A stretch of 42,144 nucleotides of DNA from Flavobacteriaceae bacterium (GCA_021647885.1 JAKITV010000020.1:1-42144), one strand, 5' to 3'. Shown: positions 25,368-34,001, counted from the first letter of the stretch. Numbers and translations: made by a program. The notes: generated from the sequence alone by a model not told the origin.

Positions 25368-26141
25368 CTATTTTTTTTTAAGGTCATATGCTGCTCGCCT
25401 GCCTGCGGTATATTGTTTTGTTGCTTTATAAATTGTAGCCACACCAAATGTTTGTGGTAAAGCTTTCGCATTAATAAACCCAATTTTGTGTAAAATATTG
25501 TTGAGGGTTTCTCCATAAGGAAAAACAGAAGCAGATTCGCTTAAATAAGTATAAGCCAATTTATCTCTGGAAAACAATTTGCCAATTATAGGTAATATTG
25601 ATTTAGTATAAAAATTATAACCTTGTTTAAAAGGAGTTTTTGCAGGTACAGAAGTTTCTAGAATCACAAAAATTCCATTAGGCTTTAAAACCCGTAGAAT
25701 TTCGGAAAGACCTTTATCTAAATTTTCAAAATTCCGTATTCCAAAAGCTACAGTTATTGCATCAAAAGAGTTATCTTCAAAAGGGAGGTTTTCAGAATCC
25801 CCTATAACCAAATCAATAGTATTTTCTAGTTTTTTCTTAATTACTTTTTGACGACCAACATCTAACATGCCTTCACTAATATCCAATCCAATAATTTTTG
25901 AAGCATTGGTTTTGGTAAGGTTTATTGCGAGATCTCCTGTTCCAGTAGCAATATCAAGAATAATGTCAGGATGCTGTTTTGCAACTATGGCAACCACTTT
26001 TTTTCTCCATTTTACATCAATGCCAAAAGAAATCACTCTATTAAGACCATCGTATTCATTAGAAATGGCATCAAACATTTTTGTGACTTGTTCCTTTTTA
26101 CTTAAGTCACTATTTTTATAAGGTTTTACATTATTGGACAT
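25368..26141 (-). CDS. ubiE: Demethylmenaquinone methyltransferase (UbiE/MenG)
   Basis: SAM-dependent C-methyltransferase for the last step of menaquinone synthesis, the expected quinone in this phylum. The protein has 257 residues with [24 protein letters not shown], the SAM-binding [48 protein letters not shown] and the closing [10 protein letters not shown]. Family members usually end there; here the frame runs on with [15 protein letters not shown], encoded by a GC-rich stretch (CGCAGGCAGGC) unlike its surroundings. It is upstream of porT on the same strand. Confidence 0.95.
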   Translation of the reverse strand: MSNNVKPYKNSDLSKKEQVTKMFDAISNEYDGLNRVISFGIDVKWRKKVVAIVAKQHPDIILDIATGTGDLAINLTKTNASKIIGLDISEGMLDVGRQKVIKKKLENTIDLVIGDSENLPFEDNSFDAITVAFGIRNFENLDKGLSEILRVLKPNGIFVILETSVPAKTPFKQGYNFYTKSILPIIGKLFSRDKLAYTYLSESASVFPYGETLNNILHKIGFINAKALPQTFGVATIYKATKQYTAGRRAAYDLKKK

Positions 26142-26226
26142 TAAAAAACAGGTGCTATAAAATTATTTAGATTTTGTTATTTGTTGCAAAGAAATGGAAT
26201 TCAACTACAAATCCCTAAAATTAATT

Positions 26227-26234
26227 TATATTTG
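26227..26234 (+). promoter_or_regulatory. -7 element (TATATTTG) of trkA
   Basis: Exact TAnnTTTG match, 27 bases before the trkA ATG. No TTG is seen at the usual distance. Confidence 0.5.
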
Positions 26235-26261
26235 CAGTATCTTTCATAATTAATATTTCAG

Positions 26262-27611
26262 ATGAAGATTATTATTGCTGGCGCAGGAGAAGTTGGGTTT
26301 CATTTAGCAAAATTATTATCTTACGAATCTCAAGAAATAACTTTAATAGACACCAATAAGGAAAGTCTTACTTATGCCAATAATCGTTTAGATATTAAGG
26401 TAATTAAGGGAGACTCGACCTCTATTTCTAATTTAAAAGAGGCAAGAGTTCATGTTTCAGATTTACTAATAGCGGTTACTTCTTCAGAAACTACAAATAT
26501 TACAACCTGTGTTTTAGCAAAGCAATTAGGAGCAAAAAAAACAATTGCCAGAATTTCCAATACAGAGTTTATAGATCAAAAAGATGAGCTTGGATTTATT
26601 AAGTTTGGGATAGATGAATTAATTTCTCCAGAATCTCTTGCTGCAGCCGAAATTGAACTACTGTTAAACCAATCGGCATTTGATAATACTTATGAGTTTG
26701 AAAATGGCGCATTAACAATGCTAGGCTTAAACTTATCAAGGACTGCTCAATTTGTGGGGAAATCTGTTAAAGATGCGGCAAAATTAATTCCTGAAATTCA
26801 TTTTGTGCCAATAGCCATACAACGATATGGAACACAATATACTATTATTCCGCGTGGAGATACTGTTTTTAAAGAAAGAGATCATGTGGTTTTTATTACC
26901 TCAAAAGGTGGTGACGAAGAATTATGTAAGTTAACAGGAAAAGTTAAAACAGAAATTAAGAATGTTATGATTCTTGGTGGTGGTAAAATTGGGTCTAAAG
27001 CAGCTAAAGATTTAACACAAAGTAAGTTTAATGTTAAGCTAATTGAAAAAAATAAAGATCGTGCTCTAGAACTTGCTGATGATTTGCCAAATACTTTAGT
27101 GATAAAAGGTGACGGCAGAAATGTAGATTTACTGGATGAAGAAAATATTAATGATATGGATGCATTTATTTCTGTAACAGGAAATTCCGAAACCAACATC
27201 ATGTCATGTTTAGTAGCTAAGTCTAAAGGTGTTAGAAAAACCATTGCCTTAGTCGAGAATATGGATTATTTTGAATTGTCACATTCTATTGGTATCGACA
27301 CCTTAATTAATAAAAAGCTTTTAGCTGCAAATAATATTTTTAGATATATACGAAAAGGAGAAGTTGTTGCGTTGACAAAACTTAATAATATGAATACAGA
27401 GCTGCTGGAGTTTGTTGTTAAACCAACTTCAAAAATCTGTAATAAAATAATTAGAGAATTAGATTTTCCTCGTTCAGCCATAATAGGAGGAGTTATTCGT
27501 AAAGGAGAAGGACTTATTGCATTAGGTGGTTTTAAGGTTGAAGCTGGAGATAGAATAGTAGTTAGTAGTTTGCCACGCTCTCTTAAGAAAGTAGAATCTT
27601 TTTTCTATTAA
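26262..27611 (+). CDS. trkA: Trk potassium transporter regulatory subunit TrkA
   Basis: TrkA is the cytosolic nucleotide-gated regulator of the Trk potassium channel. The 449 residues form two RCK repeats, each an NAD-binding RCK_N plus RCK_C. The first opens with IIIAGAGEVGFHLAKLLSYE and the second with VMILGGGKIGSKAAKDL at about residue 230. Each has an acidic beta-2 end (LIDTNKE, LIEKNKD) and the I.GD motif (VIKGDSTS, VIKGDGRN). It is followed after nine bases by trkH, so the two form an operon. Confidence 0.95.
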   Translation: MKIIIAGAGEVGFHLAKLLSYESQEITLIDTNKESLTYANNRLDIKVIKGDSTSISNLKEARVHVSDLLIAVTSSETTNITTCVLAKQLGAKKTIARISNTEFIDQKDELGFIKFGIDELISPESLAAAEIELLLNQSAFDNTYEFENGALTMLGLNLSRTAQFVGKSVKDAAKLIPEIHFVPIAIQRYGTQYTIIPRGDTVFKERDHVVFITSKGGDEELCKLTGKVKTEIKNVMILGGGKIGSKAAKDLTQSKFNVKLIEKNKDRALELADDLPNTLVIKGDGRNVDLLDEENINDMDAFISVTGNSETNIMSCLVAKSKGVRKTIALVENMDYFELSHSIGIDTLINKKLLAANNIFRYIRKGEVVALTKLNNMNTELLEFVVKPTSKICNKIIRELDFPRSAIIGGVIRKGEGLIALGGFKVEAGDRIVVSSLPRSLKKVESFFY

Positions 27612-27620
27612 TAAGTATTA

Positions 27621-29114
27621 ATGAAGCTTAATTACAAAATTATTTTCCACTTTTTAGGATTGCTGTTATTATGTAATGGAGGCTTCATGTTGTTATCTTC
27701 GTTAGTAAGTTTGTTATATAAAGATGGTGTAACATTTCAATTATTTTTATCTGGGATTGCTGTTCTATTATTAGGTGTTTCTACTATGATTTTTACTAGA
27801 AATCATAAAAAAGAAATTAATAAACGAGAAGGATATATTGTGGTGACTTTTGGATGGATTGTCATGGCATTATCTGGAACTTTACCTTATATTTTTACTG
27901 AATCTATTTCTGGTTTTACAGATGCATTTTTCGAAACCATGTCTGGTTATACTACAACAGGAGCATCAATTTTAAATGATATTGAAATAATCCCAAAAGG
28001 AGTATTGTTTTGGAGAAGTATGACACAATGGATAGGTGGAATGGGAATTATTGTACTCGCAATAGCCATATTGCCACTTTTAGGAATTGGAGGTATGCAG
28101 CTTTTTGCTGCAGAAGCGCCAGGACCAAATGCAGATAAATTACATCCCAGAATTACTGATACTGCAAAACGTTTATGGTTTATCTATTTAGGATATACTA
28201 TTGCTGAAACCATTTTACTTAAAGCAGCAGGAATGTCTTTTTTTGATGCTATAAACCATTCTATGACTACCTTATCTACAGGAGGATTTTCAACTAAAAA
28301 TGAAAGTTTAGCATATTGGAACGGACAGCCAATAATTCAATACATTGTGATGTTATTTATGTTTTTGGCAGGAACAAATTTTGTATTGAGTTACTTTGCT
28401 TTTAAAGGGAGAATAAAAAAGATAATTGGAGATGAAGAGTTTAAATGGTATTTAAAAATAATTGGCATATTTACAGTAATAGTGGCATTAGTTATATATT
28501 TTAGAGTAGATATAGTATTATCTTCAATAAGTCATCCATTAGTTTTAGGTGAATTTGAAAGTGCATTTAGACATGGATTATTTCAGGTATTATCAATTTT
28601 AACTACAACAGGATTTGTTACTGCAGATTATACTTCATGGACTCCTTTTTTAGGAGTATTTTTCTTTAGTTTAATGTTTCTTGGTGGTTCTGCTGGTAGT
28701 ACAGCTGGTGGTGTTAAGGTGGTTAGGCATTTATTAATGATTAAAAATGGATTTTTAGAGTTTAAAAGAACCTTACATCCAAATGCAATTTTGCCAGTAC
28801 GATACAATACCAAAGCCGTTTCTGGAGATATTGTGTTTAATATTTTAGCATTCTTTATTCTCTATTTACTTTCTTTTGTATTTGGTGCTTTAGGATTTTC
28901 GATGTTAGGGTTGGATTTTGAGTCTGCTGTGGGAGTTGCTGCTTCAAGTTTAGGAAATATTGGACCTGCTTTAGGCGATTTTGGACCAGTTAATAATTAC
29001 GCAGCATTACCAAATATTGGAAAATTGTGGAGTAGTTTTTTAATGCTTATTGGTCGTTTAGAACTCTTTACGGTTTTAATATTATTAACGCCATTTTTCT
29101 GGAGAAATAGGTAG
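27621..29114 (+). CDS. trkH: Trk potassium transporter membrane subunit TrkH
   Basis: A polytopic potassium channel protein of 497 residues with the four pore repeats of the TrkH/KtrB superfamily. Selectivity-filter segments are visible as SGYTTTGASI, MTTLSTGGFST, LTTTGFVTADY and SSLGNIGPALG. The first membrane region begins at residue 5. The glycine-rich intracellular gate loop GGSAGSTAGGVKVVR precedes the fourth repeat. It needs TrkA, encoded nine bases upstream. A hairpin follows the stop. Confidence 0.95.
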   Translation: MKLNYKIIFHFLGLLLLCNGGFMLLSSLVSLLYKDGVTFQLFLSGIAVLLLGVSTMIFTRNHKKEINKREGYIVVTFGWIVMALSGTLPYIFTESISGFTDAFFETMSGYTTTGASILNDIEIIPKGVLFWRSMTQWIGGMGIIVLAIAILPLLGIGGMQLFAAEAPGPNADKLHPRITDTAKRLWFIYLGYTIAETILLKAAGMSFFDAINHSMTTLSTGGFSTKNESLAYWNGQPIIQYIVMLFMFLAGTNFVLSYFAFKGRIKKIIGDEEFKWYLKIIGIFTVIVALVIYFRVDIVLSSISHPLVLGEFESAFRHGLFQVLSILTTTGFVTADYTSWTPFLGVFFFSLMFLGGSAGSTAGGVKVVRHLLMIKNGFLEFKRTLHPNAILPVRYNTKAVSGDIVFNILAFFILYLLSFVFGALGFSMLGLDFESAVGVAASSLGNIGPALGDFGPVNNYAALPNIGKLWSSFLMLIGRLELFTVLILLTPFFWRNR

Positions 29115-29119
29115 TAAAA

Positions 29120-29145
29120 AAACTCCGATGGTTACATCGAAGTTT
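29120..29145. terminator. Bidirectional terminator between trkH and aspC
   Basis: AAACT-c-CGATG-GTTA-CATCG-a-AGTTT forms a 10-bp stem with one mismatch, with A-rich and T-rich flanks between two convergent genes. Confidence 0.65.
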
Positions 29146-29174
29146 AGTTTTTATAATTGCAATGAGTTAATAAG

Positions 29175-30359
29175 TTAACTCAAACTTTCTTTTATTCGTT
29201 TTATGGCTTCAATAATTTGTTCTTGTGAAGCAGCATAAGAAATACGTATGCAATCTGGGTTTCCAAAAGCGTCACCAGTTACTGTGGCTACCAATGCATG
29301 TTCTAATAAATACAAAGAAAAATCGGTTGCATTATTTATGGTTGTTCCTCTAAAAGTTTTTCCGAAGTAATAAGACACATCTGGAAACACATAAAAAGCT
29401 CCTTCAGGTATATTAGTTTTAAAGCCTTCAATATCGTTTAATAAGCTAAGTACTAAATCGCGACGTTTTTTAAATTCATCTACCATATATTGCACTTTGC
29501 TTGGATTAGCTTCCATAGCAGTAATTACAGCACGTTGTGCAATACAATTTGCACCACTTGTTATTTGTCCTTGCATTTTGTTACAAGCACGAGCAATCCA
29601 TGCAGGAGCACCAATAAAACCAATTCTCCAACCTGTCATGGCAAATGCTTTAGAAACACCATTTACAGTTATGGTTCTGTCGTACATGTCTTCAAATTGT
29701 GCCATACTTTCATGACCACCAACAAAGTTGATATGTTCGTAAATCTCATCAGAAACCACAAAAATATTAGGATGTTTTTGCAATACATCTGCCAAAGCTC
29801 TCAACTCGGTTTTGCTATAGACTGAACCACTTGGGTTACAAGGCGAGCTAAACCAAATCATTTTTGTTTTTGGTGTAATGGCTGCTTCCAATTGGGCAGC
29901 AGTTATTTTAAAATCGGTATCGATAGAGGTTTTTACTTCTAAAGGAACGCCTTCGTTAAGTTTTACAATATCTGCATAACTTACCCAATATGGACATGGT
30001 AAAATAACTTCGTCACCTTTATTAAGCATCACAGCGGCAACATTTGCTAACGATTGTTTTGCTCCTGTTGACACTACAATTTGAGGTAAAGTATAAGTGA
30101 GATTGTTATCACGCTTAAACTTGGCAATAATAGCTTCTTTTAGTTCTACATAACCATCAACTGGAGTATAAGAATTATAATCTTCGTTAATAGCTTGTAT
30201 TGCAGCATCTTTAATAAAGTCTGGAGTATTAAAATCGGGTTCACCAAGACTTAAACCAATAATATCTTTCCCTTCTGTTCTTAACTCTCTTGCTTTAGCA
30301 GCCATAGCTAAAGTTGCAGACGTTGACATATTTAAAATTCTGTCTGAAAGTGGGTTCAT
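29175..30359 (-). CDS. aspC: Aspartate/aromatic aminotransferase (class I, PLP-dependent)
   Basis: A fold-type I aminotransferase of 394 residues that probably moves the amino group between aspartate and 2-oxoglutarate. It has the AspC-Igamma pattern: ATLAMAAKARELRTEGKDIIGLSLGEPDFNTP, TGAKQSL, PCPYWVSYADIV, WFSSPCNPSGSVYS, VSDEIYEHI, the PLP lysine in NGVSKAFAMTGWRIGF, and a C-terminal RISYAAS with the carboxylate-binding Arg. Substrate range cannot be fixed from sequence. It is transcribed from a -7 element immediately upstream and is convergent with trkH. Confidence 0.93.
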   Translation of the reverse strand: MNPLSDRILNMSTSATLAMAAKARELRTEGKDIIGLSLGEPDFNTPDFIKDAAIQAINEDYNSYTPVDGYVELKEAIIAKFKRDNNLTYTLPQIVVSTGAKQSLANVAAVMLNKGDEVILPCPYWVSYADIVKLNEGVPLEVKTSIDTDFKITAAQLEAAITPKTKMIWFSSPCNPSGSVYSKTELRALADVLQKHPNIFVVSDEIYEHINFVGGHESMAQFEDMYDRTITVNGVSKAFAMTGWRIGFIGAPAWIARACNKMQGQITSGANCIAQRAVITAMEANPSKVQYMVDEFKKRRDLVLSLLNDIEGFKTNIPEGAFYVFPDVSYYFGKTFRGTTINNATDFSLYLLEHALVATVTGDAFGNPDCIRISYAASQEQIIEAIKRIKESLS

Positions 30360-30379
30360 CTATTCATATGTTTTGTTGG

Positions 30380-30387
30380 CAAATGTA
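30380..30387 (-). promoter_or_regulatory. -7 element (TACATTTG) of aspC
   Basis: Exact TAnnTTTG match on the minus strand, 20 bases before the ATG, giving a very short leader. Confidence 0.5.
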
Positions 30388-30421
30388 AAATATAGACAAA
30401 AAATCTTCTGCTTAAAAACAG

Positions 30422-31516
30422 TTAGGCTAAACTAGGTTTTTGTCCTAATACTTTTAATTGATTATAATGTTCAGAAAGTGCTTTCCAAAATGTATTATAT
30501 TCATTATAAGGTAAGCTGAATTCACGTGCGGTTTCTTTAACAATTTTTGCTATTTTTTTATAGTGAATATGACTAATATTTGAATATAAATGGTGTTCTA
30601 CTTGATGGTTTAATCCACCAGTAAAAAAACCAACCAACCAGCTTTTAGGCGCAAAATTTGAAGTTGTAAACAACTGATGAATTGCCCAAGTGTTTTTCAT
30701 CTCTCCATCTTTATCTGGTAAAGGCATTTCTGTATTTGGCATAACATGAGCCAATTGAAAAATAACACTTAATATTAAACCAGCAGTATAATGCATAATG
30801 AAAAACCCTATGAGTACTTTCCACCATGTAAAACCAAGAAATAATGGTAAAGCAATCCAAACAGAATAATAAATAATTTTACTGATTATCAATTTAGTCC
30901 ATTGTGTTGCAGGTTTAGGAAACTTACCATATGATAATTTTTTCTTCAAATATTGATACGATTGAATAAAATCGGTTGTAATAGCCCAATTTATAGTTAA
31001 CAATCCATAAAGGAAAAAAGAATAGAATTTTTGGTATTTATGAATTTTATGCCATTTGGTGTGTTTGGAAAAACGAATAATTCGCCCAGCATCAATATCT
31101 TCATCATAGCCTTGTATATTTGTGTATGTATGGTGTAAAACATTATGCTGCACTTTCCAGTTGTAAACATTTCCTGCAAGTATATAGATACTGCTTCCCA
31201 TGAGTTTGTTTACCCATTTTTTACTCGAAAAAGCATCATGATTTGCATCGTGCATTACGTTCATGCCAACTCCTGCCATACCAATACCAATGGTTATTAT
31301 TAATAAGATTTGTGCCCAAGAAGGTAAATCGAGTGTTAAGATTAAAATTAAAGGTGCAATAAATAATGCAAACATTATAATTGCTTTGGAGTAAAGCTTC
31401 CAGTTTCCTGTTTTTTTAATTCCATTGTCTTTAAAGTATGCGTTTACACGTTTGTTGAGTGTTCTGAAAAACTTTGCAGAATCTGTTCTCGAGAATGATA
31501 GCAGTTGCTTTGTCAT
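30422..31516 (-). CDS. Membrane fatty-acid desaturase
   Basis: A di-iron desaturase of 364 residues that introduces a double bond into acyl chains of lipids or acyl-CoA. The three histidine boxes are HDANH (89-93), HNVLHH (124-129) and HQVEHH (304-309). The HxxHH spacing and the QxxHH form of the last box place it with the front-end/delta-type and acyl-lipid desaturases rather than the stearoyl-CoA type. No cytochrome b5 domain is fused. There are four main hydrophobic stretches. It has its own -7 element and is divergent from rsmG. Regiospecificity cannot be predicted. Confidence 0.9.
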   Translation of the reverse strand: MTKQLLSFSRTDSAKFFRTLNKRVNAYFKDNGIKKTGNWKLYSKAIIMFALFIAPLILILTLDLPSWAQILLIITIGIGMAGVGMNVMHDANHDAFSSKKWVNKLMGSSIYILAGNVYNWKVQHNVLHHTYTNIQGYDEDIDAGRIIRFSKHTKWHKIHKYQKFYSFFLYGLLTINWAITTDFIQSYQYLKKKLSYGKFPKPATQWTKLIISKIIYYSVWIALPLFLGFTWWKVLIGFFIMHYTAGLILSVIFQLAHVMPNTEMPLPDKDGEMKNTWAIHQLFTTSNFAPKSWLVGFFTGGLNHQVEHHLYSNISHIHYKKIAKIVKETAREFSLPYNEYNTFWKALSEHYNQLKVLGQKPSLA

Positions 31517-31569
31517 GCGCTTTGGTTTATTTAGATTAACGAATTAAAATAAATTATTGTATAAGTTGG

Positions 31570-31577
31570 CAAAGATA
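31570..31577 (-). promoter_or_regulatory. -7 element (TATCTTTG) of the desaturase gene
   Basis: Exact TAnnTTTG match on the minus strand, 53 bases before the ATG. Confidence 0.5.
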
Positions 31578-31633
31578 AATAATAAACAGACTTAACTTAT
31601 AAAGTTTTCATAAAATTATGCACATAAAATGTA

Positions 31634-31641
31634 TATTTTTG
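31634..31641 (+). promoter_or_regulatory. -7 element (TATTTTTG) of rsmG
   Basis: Exact TAnnTTTG match, 19 bases before the ATG at 31661. No clear -33 TTG. Confidence 0.45.
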
Positions 31642-31660
31642 TTGAAAATTTTAAAGTTTA

Positions 31661-32290
31661 ATGGAACTCATTTTAAAGTATTTCCCTAATCTTACTGAAG
31701 ATCAAATCGATAAATTCAAGAAATTAAAGGCATTATATCAAGATTGGAATTTAAAAATTAACGTAGTTTCTCGTAAAGATATTGATGAGTTGTACTTGCG
31801 TCATGTGTTGCATTCTCTTGGTATTGCCAAGATAATAAGGTTTAAAAAAGGAACAAAAATATTAGATGTTGGTACAGGAGGAGGGTTTCCGGGAATTCCT
31901 TTAGCTATTTTGTTTCCAGAAAGTGATTTTCATTTGGTAGATAGCATTGCTAAAAAGTTAAAAGTGGTAGATGAGGTTGTAGCTGGTTTAGGTTTAACCA
32001 ATGTAAAAACCACACATAGCCGCGTTGAAGATATTAAAGGCACTTACGATTTTATTGTAAGTCGTGCTGTGGCTGCAATGCCAACTTTTGTACATTGGGT
32101 AAAAGGAAAGATTGCAAAAAAACAAAACAATGCACTTAAAAACGGAATTCTTTATCTAAAAGGAGGCGATCTAACCGAAGAATTACAAAATTATAAATCG
32201 GCAATCCAATATAATTTGAGCGATTATTTTACTGAAGACTTTTTCGATACAAAAAAATTAGTGTATTTGCCTTTGAAGTTTAAGGGATAG
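31661..32290 (+). CDS. rsmG: 16S rRNA (guanine-527-N7)-methyltransferase
   Basis: RsmG (GidB) methylates G527 of 16S rRNA, and its loss gives low-level streptomycin resistance. At 209 residues it matches the family. It has YQDWNLKINVVSRKDIDELYLRHVLHSL, the SAM-binding ILDVGTGGGFPGIPLAI, FHLVDSIAKKLKVVDEV, and VSRAVAAMPTF. The gene is the last conserved one before a variable patch. Confidence 0.95.
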   Translation: MELILKYFPNLTEDQIDKFKKLKALYQDWNLKINVVSRKDIDELYLRHVLHSLGIAKIIRFKKGTKILDVGTGGGFPGIPLAILFPESDFHLVDSIAKKLKVVDEVVAGLGLTNVKTTHSRVEDIKGTYDFIVSRAVAAMPTFVHWVKGKIAKKQNNALKNGILYLKGGDLTEELQNYKSAIQYNLSDYFTEDFFDTKKLVYLPLKFKG

Positions 32291-32469
32291 GATGGTTTTG
32301 TTTAACGGTTTTTATATGGAAAGTTGCGGTTTTGTGTGCGAGGATTTTCGATAGGAAAATCAGACGTAACAAAATGCACGTTCTAACTAATTACTAGACT
32401 AAACTACGCATTATTTTTATGCGTTGTTGTGCAACAGTAATTTTTATAATTCCTAATTATTAAATTTGT
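32291..32469. other. Structured intergenic stretch after rsmG
   Basis: It carries a 7-bp hairpin GATTTTC-GATAG-GAAAATC (32343-32361) and another, AAC.ACGCAT-loop-ATGCGT.GTT (32402-32428), followed by a GTTGTGCAAC palindrome. On the minus strand it ends in CCGTTAAAC. The layout resembles cassette-boundary sequences I remember from flavobacterial genomes, but no integrase is present in the window. It could also simply be the terminator region of two convergent genes. Confidence 0.35.
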
Positions 32470-32928
32470 TCATTGCTTTTCTTCCCATTTTCTTATTTCT
32501 GCTGGACTTGGTTGTTTAATTGATGGTTTAACGATAATCTCCTCTCTATATTTTCCTTTATATCGGTTATACTCTTTAAAGTCAACATTTATTTCTAATG
32601 TTCCATTTTTCTTAATAGTCCTTTGTTTGTACTCACGATAATACGTTTTATTTTTTTGATGTAGTTTAACTTCTATATCAATGAAACCAGTTCCTCCATT
32701 ATTTTTGATAACGCCATGTACTGTACAAATTCCACTTAATAAGTTGGTTTTATCTGTATTTGAAAATGAGCTAATTACTTCTGGTTTTGGTTTAAACAAA
32801 GGCTCTATTTTAATGTCTTCTATGATTTCGATGTCTTTTGTATCTATGTACCCAGTTTTAAGAGCATAATATATGCCTACGATTCCAACAACAAGAAGGA
32901 TTCCGACAATTTTTAAGAGTTTTTTCAT
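32470..32928 (-). CDS. Hypothetical protein with one N-terminal membrane segment
   Basis: This 152-residue protein has an N-terminal membrane anchor (LLKIVGILLVVGIVGIYYAL, about 4-23), then a soluble part facing outside. The middle (SGICTVHGVIKNNGGTGFIDIEVKLHQKNKTYYREYKQRTIKKNGTLEINVDFKEY) reads as a beta sandwich like FxLYD/DUF3426-type domains that follow a single anchor, with VHGVIKNNG as the opening strand. The tail is basic and proline-rich. It follows another short gene by nine bases on the same strand, so the two are probably co-transcribed. The function is unknown. Confidence 0.7.
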   Translation of the reverse strand: MKKLLKIVGILLVVGIVGIYYALKTGYIDTKDIEIIEDIKIEPLFKPKPEVISSFSNTDKTNLLSGICTVHGVIKNNGGTGFIDIEVKLHQKNKTYYREYKQRTIKKNGTLEINVDFKEYNRYKGKYREEIIVKPSIKQPSPAEIRKWEEKQ

Positions 32929-32937
32929 TTTTTTACG

Positions 32938-33195
32938 TTAATTGTTGGTTATGAAATTTATAAGATTGCCTTCGATTACAGTTGTGAATTTAGGGTCATG
33001 GTTGTTTTTTTTGTATTCTAAAGCATTGTTGTTTTCAACAAATCTCCATTTATTCCCTTGCTTCAAAATATTTTCATCACCTACTATATTCTCAAAATAT
33101 CCTACTTTAAATGTATTGTCAAAAAAGACAATTTTAACTGAATTGAATGTTATTAGGTTTTTATTTAGAAATTTTTCGATATCTTCTTTTTTCAT
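32938..33195 (-). CDS. Small hypothetical protein
   Basis: An 85-residue protein, soluble and highly charged at the start (MKKEDIEKFLNKN), then alternating short strands (VKIVFFDNTFKVGYFEN, NKWRFVENNNALEYKKN, FTTVIEGNLINFI) suggesting a small beta barrel. I do not recognise a family. It is upstream of and nearly contiguous with the 152-residue membrane protein gene. An 8-bp palindrome and a GCCCAT/ATGGGC hairpin lie in its upstream region. Confidence 0.62.
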   Translation of the reverse strand: MKKEDIEKFLNKNLITFNSVKIVFFDNTFKVGYFENIVGDENILKQGNKWRFVENNNALEYKKNNHDPKFTTVIEGNLINFITNN

Positions 33196-33253
33196 TTTTT
33201 ATGTGCTTATTGTTGCCCATGTCATGATATGGGCAGTTTTAATACTGAAACAA

Positions 33254-33271
33254 TTCCGATAGTTATCGGAA
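33254..33271. repeat. Palindrome TTCCGATA-GT-TATCGGAA
   Basis: An 18-base almost perfect palindrome with a two-base centre. From memory this CCGATAGNTATCGG form is common between genes of flavobacteria, so it is probably a dispersed palindrome. Confidence 0.5.
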
Positions 33272-33352
33272 CAGCATAAATAGATTACATCAGTAGTTAA
33301 ACGAAGATAGTAGTTTTTTCTTATAAAGGCAAAAGTTATCAAGTATATAAAA

Positions 33353-33402
33353 CTAAAACACCTTCTCCCAAAACGCTTCAATACTTTGTAGGTATAACTC
33401 AA
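33353..33402 (-). pseudogene. Orphan copy of the paiB 3' end
   Basis: On the minus strand this reads IELYLQSIEAFWEKVF and stop, matching the last residues of PaiB (IRANQQSIEAFLEKVF). Bases 33354-33388 match 34002-34036 at 34 of 35 positions, and weaker similarity continues for about 14 bases. The parDE module lies between the two copies. The repeat also supplies the TTG that may act as the -33 element of parDE. Confidence 0.75.
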
Positions 33403-33418
33403 TGAATAACTATATTTG
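33386..33418 (+). promoter_or_regulatory. Promoter of parDE with overlapping palindromic operator
   Basis: TTG (33386-33388), 22-base spacer, TATATTTG (33411-33418). The TTG lies inside the duplicated paiB end. The -7 element is embedded in the perfect palindrome ATATTTG-C-CAAATAT (33412-33426), a likely site for ParD-mediated autorepression. Confidence 0.6.
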
Positions 33419-34001
33419 CCAAATATGGACATCTTTATTAAATTTGTGTAACATAAAAAAAGAAACAATGAATGTGAGTTTAACAAAAAAGCAAGAGAAA
33501 TATATTGCAAACCAAATTAAATCGGGCGATTTCCAAAACGCTAGTGAACTTGTTCGTGATGCTTTACGATTACACGAAGTATATAGGCACAAAGTTATTA
33601 ACGATTTAAGAGCTGAAATAGAAAAAGGTTGGTCTGGAGAAACCAGTAAGCGTTCTGTACAAGAAATTATCAGCAGCAAGCAAAAAAGTAAGGCAAGTTA
33701 AATGCCAGATAATATTAAACATTATGTGTTATCTGACGCAGCAGATTTAGATATTGATGCTATTTTTGATTATACTGAGCGAGAACATAGTTTTAATCAA
33801 GCCATAAAATATCTTTTAAGCTTAGAGGTTGTTTTTGAAAGTTTAGTAATAAATCCAAGAATTGGTAGAGAACGCAATGAAATAAAATTAGGATTATACA
33901 GTATAACAGAGCAGGAACACGTTATTTTTTATAGAGTTTTAAAACACCATATTAGAATAGTAAGAGTATTTCATGGGAGTAAAGATATTCCAAAACAATT
34001 T
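33389..34001. mobile_element. parDE cassette inserted at the 3' end of paiB
   Basis: About 613 bases carrying only a toxin-antitoxin pair and its promoter, bounded by a direct repeat of 35 bases (34 identical) that encodes the end of PaiB. The right boundary falls exactly at the paiB stop codon, which overlaps the parE stop. No recombinase is encoded. Confidence 0.7.
33468..33701 (+). CDS. parD: Type II antitoxin, ParD family
   Basis: A 77-residue antitoxin from the ATG at 33468; an earlier in-frame ATG at 33402 would read through the promoter. The N-terminal ribbon-helix-helix (NVSLTKKQEKYIANQIKSGDFQNASELVRDALRL, about 2-36) binds DNA. The charged C-terminus (RAEIEKGWSGETSKRSVQEII) should wrap the toxin. 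It is directly followed by parE with no gap. It should repress its own operon through the palindrome at 33412-33426. Confidence 0.92.
   Translation: MNVSLTKKQEKYIANQIKSGDFQNASELVRDALRLHEVYRHKVINDLRAEIEKGWSGETSKRSVQEIISSKQKSKAS

Noticed and set aside
25358-25516. Long N-terminal extension of PorT
   Set aside because: It is antisense-free but overlaps the ubiE end in another frame; the signal peptide begins at 25357.
33199-33510. 103-codon minus-strand open frame across the orphan paiB end
   Set aside because: It overlaps the parDE promoter and the paiB remnant in a different frame, with no recognisable protein features.
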